DNA of 64,000 bases from Chitinophagaceae bacterium 26-R-25 (GCA_029906195.1 JARWSJ010000002.1:434001-498000), one strand, 5' to 3'; shown: positions 26,881 through 35,788, numbered from the stretch's first letter. The notes: a model not told the origin generated them from the letters alone. Numbers and translations are program-made.

Positions 26881-27330
26881 ATGGAAAATGTAGAAGCCTC
26901 CTTACTCGATGTAAATTTGACGATCGATACGCAAAGTGATCGATACCTGCGTGAAACAGCCAAATGGAACAAATTCCTGGCTATCCTAAGTTTTATCTTT
27001 TGCGGCTTAATGGTTCTTGCTGGTTTGTTTTTAACTTTTGCCGCCGGATTCATGATGTCTTCCTTACAGATGCCATTCGCTGGCATGGGTTTCTTTTGGC
27101 TCATCTATTTCCTGGTTTTCGCTGTATTAACGATTATACCCAATTTATATCGTTACAGATTTGCAGCACAGGTACTACAGGCGCTGGATACCAATGATCA
27201 GGTAACATTGACATCATCACTTGGGAATCTGAAATCATTTTACAGATTCTACGGCATTATGATGATCGTTCTTATTTCGATTTATGTCCTGATATTCCTG
27301 GTTGCCATGGTAGCGGGCATGATGCGATAA
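26881..27330 (+). CDS. DUF5362-like small membrane protein
   Basis: This 149-residue protein has an acidic N-terminus (MENVEASLLDVNL) and three or four membrane segments: about 36-60 (FLAILSFIFCGLMVLAGLFLT), 68-90 and 126-148. The segment LYRYRFAAQVLQALDTNDQ between helices is shared by the DUF5362 type proteins I recognise from this phylum. Function unknown. It has its own terminator. Confidence 0.6.
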   Translation: MENVEASLLDVNLTIDTQSDRYLRETAKWNKFLAILSFIFCGLMVLAGLFLTFAAGFMMSSLQMPFAGMGFFWLIYFLVFAVLTIIPNLYRYRFAAQVLQALDTNDQVTLTSSLGNLKSFYRFYGIMMIVLISIYVLIFLVAMVAGMMR

Positions 27331-27348
27331 AATATTTTACCGAATGAA

Positions 27349-27380
27349 AAAACGCTTCTCCAAAACGAAGCGTTTTTTTT
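27349..27380 (+). terminator. Intrinsic terminator after the DUF5362-like gene
   Basis: AAAACGCTTC pairs with GAAGCGTTTT across an 8-base loop, followed by further T residues. Confidence 0.9.
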
Positions 27381-27508
27381 ATAGAAGTAGTTTTTAGATC
27401 GATTTTTACACAAAAAATTATGCACAAATAGTGCAAAACGAATAAAGTAAAAAGTAAAAGCATGCGGCTTACTTTGTACATTGCATGGCTTTTGAAAAAT
27501 GTGAATTC

Positions 27509-29170
27509 ATGCTGTCAAGACTTTACATACAGAATTACGCGATCATTGATGAAATAGATATTCATTTCTCAGATAAGTTGAATATCATCACCGGCGAAAC
27601 CGGTGCCGGTAAATCCATTGTAATGGGTGCATTGTCGCTCATTCTTGGTGAACGGGCAGATAGTAACGTGCTGTTGCAGAAAGATAAGAAATGCTACGTG
27701 GAAGGTTATTTCAAAGCCCATACCAAAAGCATCGCGAGGTTTTTAAAAGAGAATGATCTTGATGAAGAAGAGCAAATAATTATTCGGAGGGAAATTGCCG
27801 TAAATGGCAAGTCAAGAGCTTTTATAAACGATACGCCTGTTACTGTAAGCCAGTTGCAGCAATTGAGCAGCATGTTGGTTGACCTGCACCAGCAATTTGA
27901 TACCCTTGCATTGGGTGAATCTGATTTCCAGAGAGAAGCCATTGATGCACTTGCTGGAACAGAAGATCTGCTGAAAAAATACGCCGGCATTTACACACAA
28001 CTAAAACAAGCCGGAAAAAAACTGGCGGATTTAAGATCGCAAAAAGATTCATTTAACAAAGAGGCTGATTACCACAGGTTTCTATACAGCGAATTAGAAG
28101 ATGCAAATTTTTCAGAAAATGAATTGGAAGAAGCAGATGCAGAGTTAAAGCTGCTCAGCAATTCTGAAAATATTAAAGCAGCGCTGACCAAAGTGTTTTA
28201 CGAACTGAGCGATGGCGAGCAGCCGCTCGTGCAGCATTTGAAACAAATTGCGAACAGCCTGCAATCATACACCGATTATCATCCATCACTTCCCAGCATC
28301 GTGCAACGCTTGCTTGCTACCCAGATAGAGCTGTCTGACATTGCCGACGAAACTGAAAGCATCAACGATAAAGTGAATCATGATCCGCAGCGAATGGAGC
28401 ACTTGAATGAAAGATTGACGCTTGGTTACAAGTTGCTTAAAAAACACAGTCTGCACACAACCCCAGAGCTACTCGCTTTAAAGGTTGACCTTGAAAACAA
28501 ATTGCAGGCAGCGCTGAATGTGGACGAAGAAATTGAAGGGTTAGAGGCTGAAGTAAACCAGCTAACAGCTAAAGCCATTGAGCTGGCGGAGAAAATATCC
28601 GCAAAACGCAAGGCGCAGGCAAAGCCTTTTGAAGATAAAGTAAACAGTTTGCTCACACAGGTTGGCATGCCAAATGCGCGCCTGAAAGCAGACATAACCG
28701 GCAGTAAAGAAGGTGCACTCCACGAGCATGGGTTTGATAATATCGAATTCCTGTTCGATGCCAATAAAAGCAATCGTTTTGCGCCAGTCCGCAAAGTGGC
28801 CAGCGGCGGGGAATTGAGCAGGTTGATGCTCTGCATAAAGTCGCTGGTAGCGGCATCCATGGACCTGCCGACAATGATCTTTGACGAAATAGATACTGGT
28901 ATTTCAGGCGAAGCGGCGAAACAGGTAGGTGTGATCATGAAAGAACTGGCAACGTCACGACAAGTGATCTCAATTACCCACCAGCCGCAAATTGCAGGAA
29001 AAGCAGACGCCCATTTCTTCGTTTATAAACAAATGGCTGGCGAACGTGTTAAAACAAACATCAGGCAGCTATCGAAAGATGAGCGCGTAACCGCCATTGC
29101 GAAAATGCTTGGTGGCGAACAACCGAGTGCTGCAGCGCTGGAAAATGCCCGTGAAATGGTAGGAGTGTAG
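27509..29170 (+). CDS. recN: DNA repair protein RecN
   Basis: About 553 residues from the ATG at 27509; the ATG at 27485 adds eight residues before the conserved start MLSRLYIQNYAIIDEIDIHF. Walker A is GETGAGKS at about 29-36. A long coiled coil fills the middle, and the signature and Walker B are in SGGELSRLMLCIKS and TMIFDEIDTGISG. RecN is an SMC-like ATPase that loads at double-strand breaks and helps RecA-dependent repair. Full length, single gene. Confidence 0.97.
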   Translation: MLSRLYIQNYAIIDEIDIHFSDKLNIITGETGAGKSIVMGALSLILGERADSNVLLQKDKKCYVEGYFKAHTKSIARFLKENDLDEEEQIIIRREIAVNGKSRAFINDTPVTVSQLQQLSSMLVDLHQQFDTLALGESDFQREAIDALAGTEDLLKKYAGIYTQLKQAGKKLADLRSQKDSFNKEADYHRFLYSELEDANFSENELEEADAELKLLSNSENIKAALTKVFYELSDGEQPLVQHLKQIANSLQSYTDYHPSLPSIVQRLLATQIELSDIADETESINDKVNHDPQRMEHLNERLTLGYKLLKKHSLHTTPELLALKVDLENKLQAALNVDEEIEGLEAEVNQLTAKAIELAEKISAKRKAQAKPFEDKVNSLLTQVGMPNARLKADITGSKEGALHEHGFDNIEFLFDANKSNRFAPVRKVASGGELSRLMLCIKSLVAASMDLPTMIFDEIDTGISGEAAKQVGVIMKELATSRQVISITHQPQIAGKADAHFFVYKQMAGERVKTNIRQLSKDERVTAIAKMLGGEQPSAAALENAREMVGV

Positions 29171-29173
29171 GGA

Positions 29174-29206
29174 ATTGAAAGTTGAAAGTTGAGAATTGAA
29201 AGTTGA
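29174..29206. repeat. Half element, AATTGAAAGTTGAAAGTTGA type (family D left arm)
   Basis: It repeats ATTGAAAGTTGA words 3 bp after the recN stop. No matching right arm follows; instead a run of TTTTTACTTTTTAC (29262-29298), like a half of family E, precedes fabI. Confidence 0.6.
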
Positions 29207-29344
29207 AAAAAGCGCTAAATGCCCTGGAGTTGTGACAAAAAGGCAAACATGGCTGTAAGGACAATTTTTTTACTTTTTACTTTTTACTTTTCACTTTGCC
29301 TTATCTTAGCCGCCCAAAAGAACTAATTAGTTTAATAATTCAAT

Positions 29345-30157
29345 ATGGCTTACAATTTATTAAAAGGGAAAAAAGGAATCATATTTGGAGCTTTGGACGA
29401 GAAATCCATAGCGTGGAGAACCGCATTGCGTTGCCATGAAGAAGGCGCGCAACTGGTGTTGACAAATGCCCCTGTTGCATTGCGTATGGGAGAAATCAAC
29501 AAACTGGCTGAGGCTGTAAATGCTCCTGTAATCGGCGCAGACGTTACCAGCTCAGAAGATCTTACAAATTTGATCCAGGGTGCAATGGAACACTTTGGTG
29601 GTAAAATTGATTTCATCCTGCACTCTGTAGGCATGAGCCTGAACGTTCGTAAAGGCAAATCTTACACAGACCTTGATTATGGATTTACTCAAAAAACTTT
29701 AGATATATCTTCTCTTAGTTTGCATCGCGTTTTGCGCACAGCGTGGGAACTGGATGCGATCAATGACTGGGGAAGTGTTATCGCGTTGAGTTATATCGCT
29801 GCTCAGCGTGTATTCCCTGACTATAGCGAAATGGCCGATGCAAAAGCATTGCTGGAAAGCGTTGCAAGAAGCTTTGGCTACCACTACGGCGTTAAAAAGA
29901 AAGTACGTATCAATACCATCTCCCAATCCCCAACCAAAACTACTGCAGGTAGCGGCGTAAAAGGATTTGACGGCTTTATCGACTACGCAGAAAAAATGAG
30001 CCCTCTTGGTAATGCTTCTGCTGATCAGTGCGCTGATTACATCGTTACATTGTTCAGCGATCTGACCAAAATGGTAACTATGCAGAACCTGTTCCACGAT
30101 GGTGGTTTCTCTTTCACAGGCGTTACACCGGCGGTGATAGAGCAAATGGGAAAGTAG
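29345..30157 (+). CDS. fabI: Enoyl-[acyl-carrier-protein] reductase (NADH)
   Basis: This 270-residue short-chain dehydrogenase reduces the enoyl-ACP double bond in the last step of fatty-acid elongation. The N-terminus KGKKGIIFGALDEKSIAWRTAL is the FabI form of the cofactor site. The catalytic pair is Tyr160 and Lys167 (YSEMADAK), and ISQSPTKTTAGSGVKGF matches the substrate-binding loop region. Full length. A terminator follows. Confidence 0.96.
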   Translation: MAYNLLKGKKGIIFGALDEKSIAWRTALRCHEEGAQLVLTNAPVALRMGEINKLAEAVNAPVIGADVTSSEDLTNLIQGAMEHFGGKIDFILHSVGMSLNVRKGKSYTDLDYGFTQKTLDISSLSLHRVLRTAWELDAINDWGSVIALSYIAAQRVFPDYSEMADAKALLESVARSFGYHYGVKKKVRINTISQSPTKTTAGSGVKGFDGFIDYAEKMSPLGNASADQCADYIVTLFSDLTKMVTMQNLFHDGGFSFTGVTPAVIEQMGK

Positions 30158-30210
30158 TTCAATTAAGAATTAGGAATTCTTGCGAGAGTGAGATTCATTA
30201 TAAGAAAGTA

Positions 30211-30243
30211 AAAGCCCTGACAGATTAAGTTTGTCAGGGCTTT
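30211..30243. terminator. Intrinsic terminator between fabI and the convergent YceI gene
   Basis: AAAGCCCTGACA pairs with TGTCAGGGCTTT, loop of 9. The symmetric A and T ends suit both strands. Confidence 0.8.
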
Positions 30244-30268
30244 GCTATTATACTTTGAGTTGGTTCCT

Positions 30269-30814
30269 TTATTTCTTTTTCGCGATTACAGTCAATTCTA
30301 CGTTGACTTTGTCTGACATGGTGATGCTGCTGCCTCCCACGCCAAAGTCGCGGCGATTGAGTTCAAAGTCCCCTTTAAATGTATAAGTATCGCCCTGCGG
30401 TGTGGCTGTGAATTTGAAACTTACTTCTTTCGTAACACCTTTTATGGTTAATTTTCCTTTCACATTAAAACTTTTTCCAGAACCTGTAATGCTTTCGCTC
30501 ACAAATGTTAAGTGCGGATATTTTTCTACGTTAAAAAATTCTTCCTTGCGTAGATGGTTATCACGCATATCATTATCCGTGCTGATTGATTTGGAATCAA
30601 CGTGCACATTAAAAGACGATTTTGAAGGTTGATTAGGATCGAAAGTGATCTCTCCCGCAAGGTCACTGAAAGTACCATGAACGGTCACACCCAAATTTTT
30701 AATGCCAAATCCGATCTTAGAGCCCGAAGCTTCGGGCGTGTATTGCTGGGCGTATGAAAAGCTGCAAATGGAGATAGCGATCAACAGCGCTGCGAGAAAT
30801 TTATATCCTTTCAT
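30269..30814 (-). CDS. YceI family periplasmic protein
   Basis: About 181 residues from the ATG at 30814, giving the signal peptide MKGYKFLAALLIAISICSFSYAQ; an ATG ten codons upstream is less likely. The mature part is a single YceI lipocalin-like domain (SKIGFGIKNLGVTVHGTFSDLAGEITFDP, DNDMRDNHLRKEEFFNVEKYPHLTF, FELNRRDFGVGG). The family binds polyisoprenoid or other lipids in the periplasm. The ligand here is unknown. Confidence 0.92.
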   Translation of the reverse strand: MKGYKFLAALLIAISICSFSYAQQYTPEASGSKIGFGIKNLGVTVHGTFSDLAGEITFDPNQPSKSSFNVHVDSKSISTDNDMRDNHLRKEEFFNVEKYPHLTFVSESITGSGKSFNVKGKLTIKGVTKEVSFKFTATPQGDTYTFKGDFELNRRDFGVGGSSITMSDKVNVELTVIAKKK

Positions 30815-30929
30815 GAATGTTACTTTTACCTTAGTTTGAATCAATTTTTATTAAATGGTTTAATTCTGCGGCCAGCAATTACGGGTTTTGAAATTAATGA
30901 AATAATTGTTAGCAAGTTGTTACCTGGAC

Positions 30930-31018
30930 GTTGTTAGTTGATAGTTGTTCGTTGTTTGCCTTTAGTTTTGAATAGTCTTCATTGAAGTCTAACAACAAAC
31001 AACTATCAACTAACAACT
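30930..31018. repeat. Inverted repeat, family B copy 3
   Basis: The left arm starts GTTGTTAGTTGATAGTTGTT and the right arm ends AACTATCAACTAACAACT. The centre GAATAGTCTTCATTGAAGTC is related to the centres of copies 1 and 2, so the whole unit, not only the arms, is conserved. Confidence 0.85.
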
Positions 31019-31128
31019 CGTATATAAACAAACGTAATTTTCTGTTAAAGGGTTGTCTATGCCGGGGTCAGCCAGATATGAAGAAAGCTTTGGTACGGCT
31101 GACAGGGAGAATCTGGAGTGGGGATTTA

Positions 31129-31229
31129 ATTATTGAATCATGAATGATTGAATAATTGAGTGGGAAACTAGAGAAGAGCAGATCTACATTCAAATCAATT
31201 ATTCAATAAATCAATGATTCAGTTATTAT
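31129..31229. repeat. Inverted repeat, TTGAATCATGAATGATTGAA type (family J)
   Basis: The left arm 31129-31159 and right arm about 31194-31229 are imperfect reverse complements. Single copy in this window. Confidence 0.7.
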
Positions 31230-31236
31230 AAAAACG

Positions 31237-31261
31237 AAAACCGCTCACGAGTCGTGAGCGG
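31237..31261 (-). terminator. Intrinsic terminator of the DUF2795 gene
   Basis: CCGCTCACG pairs with CGTGAGCGG across a 3-base loop. On the minus strand it is followed by TTTTCGTTTTT. Confidence 0.85.
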
Positions 31262-31297
31262 CAGAATATGTTTCAAAGGTTTTGTTATCCTTATTAA

Positions 31298-31519
31298 TTA
31301 ATATTCGTCCTCATTAAAGAAAAAGTCTTCCTGCGAAGGATAATCAGGCCAAATGTCGTCAATGCCCTCATAAATTTCGCCTTCATCTTCCAGTTCCTGT
31401 AAGTTTTCAACAACCTCGATCGGTGCGCCGCTACGGATGGCGTAATCAATTAATTCATCTTTGGTAGCTGGCCAGGGTGCGTCTTCAAGATAGGATGCTA
31501 ATTCGAGTGTCCAGAACAT
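31298..31519 (-). CDS. DUF2795 domain small protein
   Basis: This 73-residue acidic protein (LASYLEDAPWPATKDELIDYAIRSGAPIEVVENLQEL) matches the DUF2795 family of small helical proteins, whose domain covers nearly its whole length. The tail is rich in Asp, Glu and Phe. Function unknown. It has its own terminator and stands alone. Confidence 0.88.
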   Translation of the reverse strand: MFWTLELASYLEDAPWPATKDELIDYAIRSGAPIEVVENLQELEDEGEIYEGIDDIWPDYPSQEDFFFNEDEY

Positions 31520-31730
31520 CTTTCTACTTTTTTTATTAGTAAACGTAAAGGCAAACGGAATATTTGCATTTACCTAATTTTTTCGCAAAAGTAGTGGTTA
31601 AAATGGTATTTCCAAATCTGATATTATGGGTGGTCATAAAGTTTTTATTAATATTGCTTTATGTGTCCTAAAATGCAGCAACAACGGCATTTTTTGATAT
31701 ATTCCTTATTAAAACCGAAATATAAAAAGC

Positions 31731-32384
31731 ATGCTCAAAGCCCGGGATATCCACAAAAAATATGGCAGTCTGGAAGTATTGAAAGGAGTGGACATAGACA
31801 TCAATAAAGGCGAAATAGTAAGTATAGTAGGGTCCTCAGGCGCCGGGAAAAGCACATTGCTTCATATTTTGGGCACGCTTGATAAGCCCGACAATGGCAG
31901 CGTAGCGCTTGAAAATGTGGACTATCACCAGCTTTCGGGCAAAAAGCTCGCAGCATTTCGCAATACCCACATAGGTTTTGTATTTCAATTTCACCATTTA
32001 CTGCCTGAATTTACAGCGCTGGAAAACGTTTGCATCCCCGGCTGGATCGCAGGGAAAAAGAAAAAAGAGATTACGGACAGGGCCGCACATTTATTGGAGA
32101 TCCTGGGCATTGGCGCCCGGAAAGACAATAAACCACAGGCACTTTCCGGCGGTGAGCAGCAAAGGGTGGCCGTAGCAAGGGCCTTGATCAACAATCCTAA
32201 AATTGTTTTTGCTGACGAGCCGACGGGAAACCTCGATTCTGTCAATGCAAGAGAACTTCACCAGCTATTCTTTGACCTGCGCAAACAATTCGACCAAACC
32301 TTCCTTATTGTAACTCACAACGAAGAACTAGCCCAAATGAGCGACAGAGTGTTGCACATGAAGGATGGGAAAATGTTACTCTAA
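31731..32384 (+). CDS. lolD: LolD-like ABC transporter ATP-binding protein
   Basis: The product is 217 residues. Walker A is GSSGAGKST, the signature LSGGEQQRVAVARAL and Walker [14 protein letters not shown]. The Q-loop region VFQFHHLLPEFTALENVCIPG is characteristic of LolD, which powers release of lipoproteins from the inner membrane to LolA. No permease gene is adjacent; in this phylum the LolCE partner is often elsewhere. The related MacB/FtsE-type ATPases cannot be fully excluded. Confidence 0.85.
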   Translation: MLKARDIHKKYGSLEVLKGVDIDINKGEIVSIVGSSGAGKSTLLHILGTLDKPDNGSVALENVDYHQLSGKKLAAFRNTHIGFVFQFHHLLPEFTALENVCIPGWIAGKKKKEITDRAAHLLEILGIGARKDNKPQALSGGEQQRVAVARALINNPKIVFADEPTGNLDSVNARELHQLFFDLRKQFDQTFLIVTHNEELAQMSDRVLHMKDGKMLL

Positions 32385-32408
32385 ATTTTTGGTGTTTGCT
32401 TTATTCCC

Positions 32409-32562
32409 AATTTGAAAATTTGAGGATTTGAAAATTTGAAAATTCTTTCTGTGGAACTTTTCATTTTTCAAATGAACTCTCTAATATCCGAGAGTAAATA
32501 ATAAATTTAGAAGGTCACACCTGAAGCATTTTCAAATTTTCAAATCCTCAAATTTTGAAATA
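32409..32562. repeat. Inverted repeat, AATTTGAAAATTTGAGGATT type (family G)
   Basis: The left arm is at 32409-32443 and the right arm at 32528-32562, with a loop of about 85 bp. It fills the space between the LolD-like gene and the Rrf2 gene. Arms of the same type flank family A copy 2, and a lone right arm lies at 39203-39241. Confidence 0.8.
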
Positions 32563-32625
32563 AAGCACCATCTGGAAAATTTCAGGAAAAAAAATAGGTT
32601 CATATCAAAAAAACCTCCTACCTTT

Positions 32626-32648
32626 ACTGTAACAAATAATATTACAGT
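32626..32648. promoter_or_regulatory. Dyad operator upstream of the Rrf2 gene
   Basis: ACTGTAA and TTACAGT are separated by 9 bases. The same dyad with the same spacing lies at 33075-33097 before the oxidoreductase gene. It touches the Rrf2 start codon, which fits autoregulation; binding by the Rrf2 protein itself is inferred. Confidence 0.65.
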
Positions 32649-33058
32649 TGAGTAACAGCCGTTTTGCAATATCACTTCACATTCTAACATTATTGGACCT
32701 TATGGGAGATGAGCTTCACTCTTCTGAGTGGATTGCTGGCAGCATCAACATCAATCCGGTACTGGTAAGAAAAGAATTGAGCAATCTGCGCCAGCATGGT
32801 CTCGTAGAAAGCAAGGAAGGAAAAAACGGCGGCGTATACCTCGCAAAGCCGGCTAACAAAATTCTGTTATCAGAAATCTACGAAGCAGTAAGACAGGAAT
32901 CTGCGCTGGGAACAAAGCGCACGGACCCCAACCCAAAATGCAAAGTGGGCAAGCAAATAAACAAACACCTCGATAGTTTGTATAATGAAGTAGAAGACAC
33001 TTTAATGCAAAAGCTCGGCAAAAAAACGCTTGCAGAATTTGCCGGTAAGTTCACCTGA
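32648..33058 (+). CDS. Rrf2 family transcriptional regulator (YwnA type)
   Basis: The product is 136 residues. The start chosen is TTG at 32648 because it gives the standard Rrf2 opening (NSRFAISLHILTLL); no ATG lies nearby in frame. The winged helix (WIAGSININPVLVRKELSNLRQHGLVESKEGKNGGVYLAKP) covers residues about 25-75. One cysteine (KCKVGKQ) is present rather than the three of IscR/NsrR, so an iron-sulphur cluster is unlikely. The start codon overlaps a dyad repeated before the next gene, so it probably represses itself and that oxidoreductase. Confidence 0.85.
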   Translation: MSNSRFAISLHILTLLDLMGDELHSSEWIAGSININPVLVRKELSNLRQHGLVESKEGKNGGVYLAKPANKILLSEIYEAVRQESALGTKRTDPNPKCKVGKQINKHLDSLYNEVEDTLMQKLGKKTLAEFAGKFT

Positions 33059-33074
33059 TATTTTTTTGAATTAA

Positions 33075-33097
33075 ACTGTAACAAAAAATATTACAAT
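33075..33097. promoter_or_regulatory. Dyad operator upstream of the NAD(P)-binding oxidoreductase gene
   Basis: ACTGTAA, nine bases, TTACAAT. It is nearly identical to the dyad before the Rrf2 gene, including the CAAA and ATA in the spacer. Confidence 0.65.
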
Positions 33098-33120
33098 ATA
33101 CATTTTAAAAAACAAAAATT

Positions 33121-33774
33121 ATGAAACTAGCAGTAATCGGCGCCTCTGGCTTTGTTGGCTCACATGTTGTAGCAGAAGCCTTGAATCGTGGTCACCAAGT
33201 AACCGCCATCGTTCGCCATCCTGAAAATGTAAAAACAAAAGATCCGAAGTTAACTGTGGTGAAAGTCGATGCTTTTAATGTAGATGAACTCGCTGCAGCT
33301 TTAAAGGACAACGATGCGATCATTAGCGCTTACAATTCGGGTTGGACAAATCCCAACATCTACAACGATTTTCTGAAAGGATCGCAAGCCATCCAGGAAG
33401 CTGCGAAGAAAGCGGGTGTGAAAAGAATACTGGTGATCGGTGGCGCTGGCAGCCTGGAAATAGCTCCCGGCGTACAATTGGTAGACACCCCACAATTCCC
33501 GGCAGAATACAAAGCGGGCGCACAAGCAGCGAGAGATTATCTGAACATCATCAAAAAAGAAAATGAACTGGACTGGACTTTCCTGAGTCCTGCAATTCTA
33601 ATGCATCCGGGAATCGACACCGGCCGCACCGGAAAATATCGGACGGGCAACGATCAGCCGGTTTTTGATGCGAATCACGAAAGTAAAATTTCAGTGGAAG
33701 ATCTTTCCATCGCAATTCTTGATGAAATTGAAAATGGAAAATTCATTCGTCAGCGTTTCACTGTAGCGTATTAA
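33121..33774 (+). CDS. NAD(P)-binding oxidoreductase, atypical SDR (YwnB/NmrA-like)
   Basis: This 217-residue Rossmann protein has the cofactor motif GASGFVGSHV at about 7-16 and the IVRHPENV loop that reads the cofactor phosphate. The body (RILVIGGAGSLEIAPGVQLVDTP, DWTFLSPAILMHPG) is typical of the YwnB-like NAD(P)H-binding group. It follows an Rrf2 gene, and both have the same operator dyad, as in the ywnA-ywnB type pair. Substrate unknown; a redox or electrophile stress role is plausible. A terminator follows. Confidence 0.87.
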   Translation: MKLAVIGASGFVGSHVVAEALNRGHQVTAIVRHPENVKTKDPKLTVVKVDAFNVDELAAALKDNDAIISAYNSGWTNPNIYNDFLKGSQAIQEAAKKAGVKRILVIGGAGSLEIAPGVQLVDTPQFPAEYKAGAQAARDYLNIIKKENELDWTFLSPAILMHPGIDTGRTGKYRTGNDQPVFDANHESKISVEDLSIAILDEIENGKFIRQRFTVAY

Positions 33775-33784
33775 ACTTTTTAAG

Positions 33785-33817
33785 AGCGATGAGCGAAAAT
33801 GTTTCGTCGCTTTTTTT
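33785..33817 (+). terminator. Intrinsic terminator after the oxidoreductase gene
   Basis: AGCGATGA pairs with TCGTCGCT (one G-T type pair), followed by seven T residues. Confidence 0.7.
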
Positions 33818-33854
33818 ACAACACCTTTCATTCGATCTATAAAAACCTTACACA

Positions 33855-34748
33855 ATGCTTACGATCACCTCAACAGTTGATAGAACCGTTCGTTATAAAA
33901 CTATTAGTATCGACGGTGTAAAAATATTTTACCGCGAAGCCGGAAACCCTGCTGCACCAACCATTTTAGTGCTACATGGCTTTCCTTCCTCTTCCCACAT
34001 GTATCGTGATTTGATAAATGATTTGTCTGATGAATTTCATTTGATCGCGCCGGATTATCCCGGCTTTGGAAATAGCGCCATGCCTTCACGCAGTGATTAC
34101 AACTACACTTTCGACAACCTTTCTGTGACCATCGAAAAATTTATTGATGCCTTGCAATTGCAAAGATTTGCTTTGTACATGCAGGATTTCGGCGCCCCGG
34201 TTGGTTACAGAATTGCCCTTCGTAGACCAGAACTAATAGAGGCGCTGCTGATTCAAAATGCGAACGCTTACGAAGAGGGAATGGGGCCTGCAACGGAAGA
34301 TGGGCAAAGACTTTGGGCAAACAGGAATGAGGCAACGGAAGAACCAATGCGTCAAATGATGTCACTGGAAGGTACTATGATGCAATACCTCGATGGTGCA
34401 GAAGACCCATCGCGCATAAGCCCCGACGCATATCACTATGACCAGCATTTTTTAGAAAGGGAAGGAAATAAGGACATACAGCTCGACTTGCTATACGACT
34501 ATCGCAACAACATTACACAATACCCTCAATGGCAGGAATATTTAAAAATGAATCGACCACCTGCACTTATCACCTGGGGCAAAAATGATGCATTATTTAC
34601 CACCAAGGGTGCATTGGCCTACAAAAAGGACTTACCTGATGCAGAACTTCATCTGTTCAATACAGGGCATTTTGCGCTGGAAGAATTTCATTTAGAAATT
34701 GCAAAACTGATCAAATCCTTTCTAAATAAGCTTAATCTTTTTAGATAA
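33855..34748 (+). CDS. Alpha/beta hydrolase, epoxide hydrolase/dehalogenase-like
   Basis: This 297-residue protein has the oxyanion region LHGFPSSSHMYRDL and LIAPDYPGFGNS. The nucleophile elbow position reads LYMQDFGAPVGYR (about residue 114), where Asp takes the place of Ser, as in epoxide hydrolases and haloalkane dehalogenases. The late acidic residue is in TWGKNDALF and the histidine in FNTGHFALEE. The substrate cannot be told. It has its own upstream gap and no clear operon. Confidence 0.88.
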   Translation: MLTITSTVDRTVRYKTISIDGVKIFYREAGNPAAPTILVLHGFPSSSHMYRDLINDLSDEFHLIAPDYPGFGNSAMPSRSDYNYTFDNLSVTIEKFIDALQLQRFALYMQDFGAPVGYRIALRRPELIEALLIQNANAYEEGMGPATEDGQRLWANRNEATEEPMRQMMSLEGTMMQYLDGAEDPSRISPDAYHYDQHFLEREGNKDIQLDLLYDYRNNITQYPQWQEYLKMNRPPALITWGKNDALFTTKGALAYKKDLPDAELHLFNTGHFALEEFHLEIAKLIKSFLNKLNLFR

Positions 34749-35000
34749 TAATTAAGCCATAAAATGTAAAACGCTGATAGTCAATAACTACTGGATAGGG
34801 ATCATTATATAGCTAAAAGGTTTAATTACCGTTTAAATGTCGATTACTTTGCGTTCATTTTAATAAGTTTATGTATATAGTAAAATATACATATAAAAAC
34901 TTGCGCTGAAATTTGTTAATAGGTGGAAAAAAACTGTGCTTTTTACGGGTTTATTAGGTAATTTTTACGGTAAATTGCAAATAATCTTTAACCCCGATTA

Positions 35001-35780
35001 ATGAGCAGCAAAGATATTTCTTTTGTACTACCGTTGTACAAACCCAACCCGAACTGGCATCATCGTTTTTTGGAAAATGTTGCTAAGACAAAGGCTATTT
35101 TCCCCGAATCTGTTAACATAGAATTCGTAATTGTTAACGATGGATTTGAAACGCCGGAATTACTAAATCTTTTTGAGGTGATCTCTGAGACAGATTCCTC
35201 GATGACATTTATTTCCTACGCAGAAAACATGGGAAAGGGCTATGCGCTCCGAACGGGTGTGGAAAACGCATCTGCACCTTATGTGGTCCTGACAGATTTT
35301 GATTTTCCCTACCAGCACGAGGACCTTTTAAAAATGTATAATGATCTTCAAAAAGGTTATGAAGTGGTCACCGGAAGACGCAATCACACGTACTACAAGA
35401 AATTGCCGGTGAAAAGATGGCTCATATCCAAAGGTTGTTCGTGGCTCAACAGAAACTTCCTCTCATTACACATCAACGACACGCAATCTGGCATCAAGGC
35501 TTTTAACGAAGCTGGTAAAAATGCATTTCTTGACACCACCATCAATAGGTTTCTTATCGACACGGAGTTCCTACAACTGGTTACTTACAGAAACCTTCGC
35601 ATTAAGGTAAATGAGGTGTCATTGAGAGATAATGTGGAGTTTTCAAACATGCGCTATGACGTATTAAAAACGGAGTTGAAAAATTTTGTTCAGCTTGTAA
35701 AGCAGCGCAGAAGATTTGACAGAGAGAAAAATATGTCAGCAGTTGTTCAAACTGAGCAATTCTCTGATATTATTGCATAG
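35001..35780 (+). CDS. Family 2 glycosyltransferase, dolichyl-phosphate-glucose/mannose synthase-like
   Basis: This 259-residue GT-A protein begins FVLPLYKPNPNWHHRFLEN. The nucleotide-sugar site has FVIVNDGFETPEL and TDFDFPYQHEDL in place of the usual DxD. GRRNHTYYKKLPVKRW and DTQSGIKAFNEA match the polyprenyl-phosphate sugar transferase group. No membrane helices, so it is soluble or peripheral. The next gene, a deacetylase, starts 8 bp after it; together they probably act on a surface glycan or lipid-linked sugar. The 250 bp upstream is AT-rich with no gene. Confidence 0.85.
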   Translation: MSSKDISFVLPLYKPNPNWHHRFLENVAKTKAIFPESVNIEFVIVNDGFETPELLNLFEVISETDSSMTFISYAENMGKGYALRTGVENASAPYVVLTDFDFPYQHEDLLKMYNDLQKGYEVVTGRRNHTYYKKLPVKRWLISKGCSWLNRNFLSLHINDTQSGIKAFNEAGKNAFLDTTINRFLIDTEFLQLVTYRNLRIKVNEVSLRDNVEFSNMRYDVLKTELKNFVQLVKQRRRFDREKNMSAVVQTEQFSDIIA

Positions 35781-35788
35781 TAAAGTTT

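Larger units (their letters stand above)
30845..31297. other. 453-bp non-coding gap holding two inverted repeats and a terminator
   Basis: I see no gene. It contains a family B repeat (30930-31018), a family J repeat (31129-31229) and a minus-strand terminator (31237-31261). The stretch nearest 30845 should hold the promoter of the YceI gene. Confidence 0.7.
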
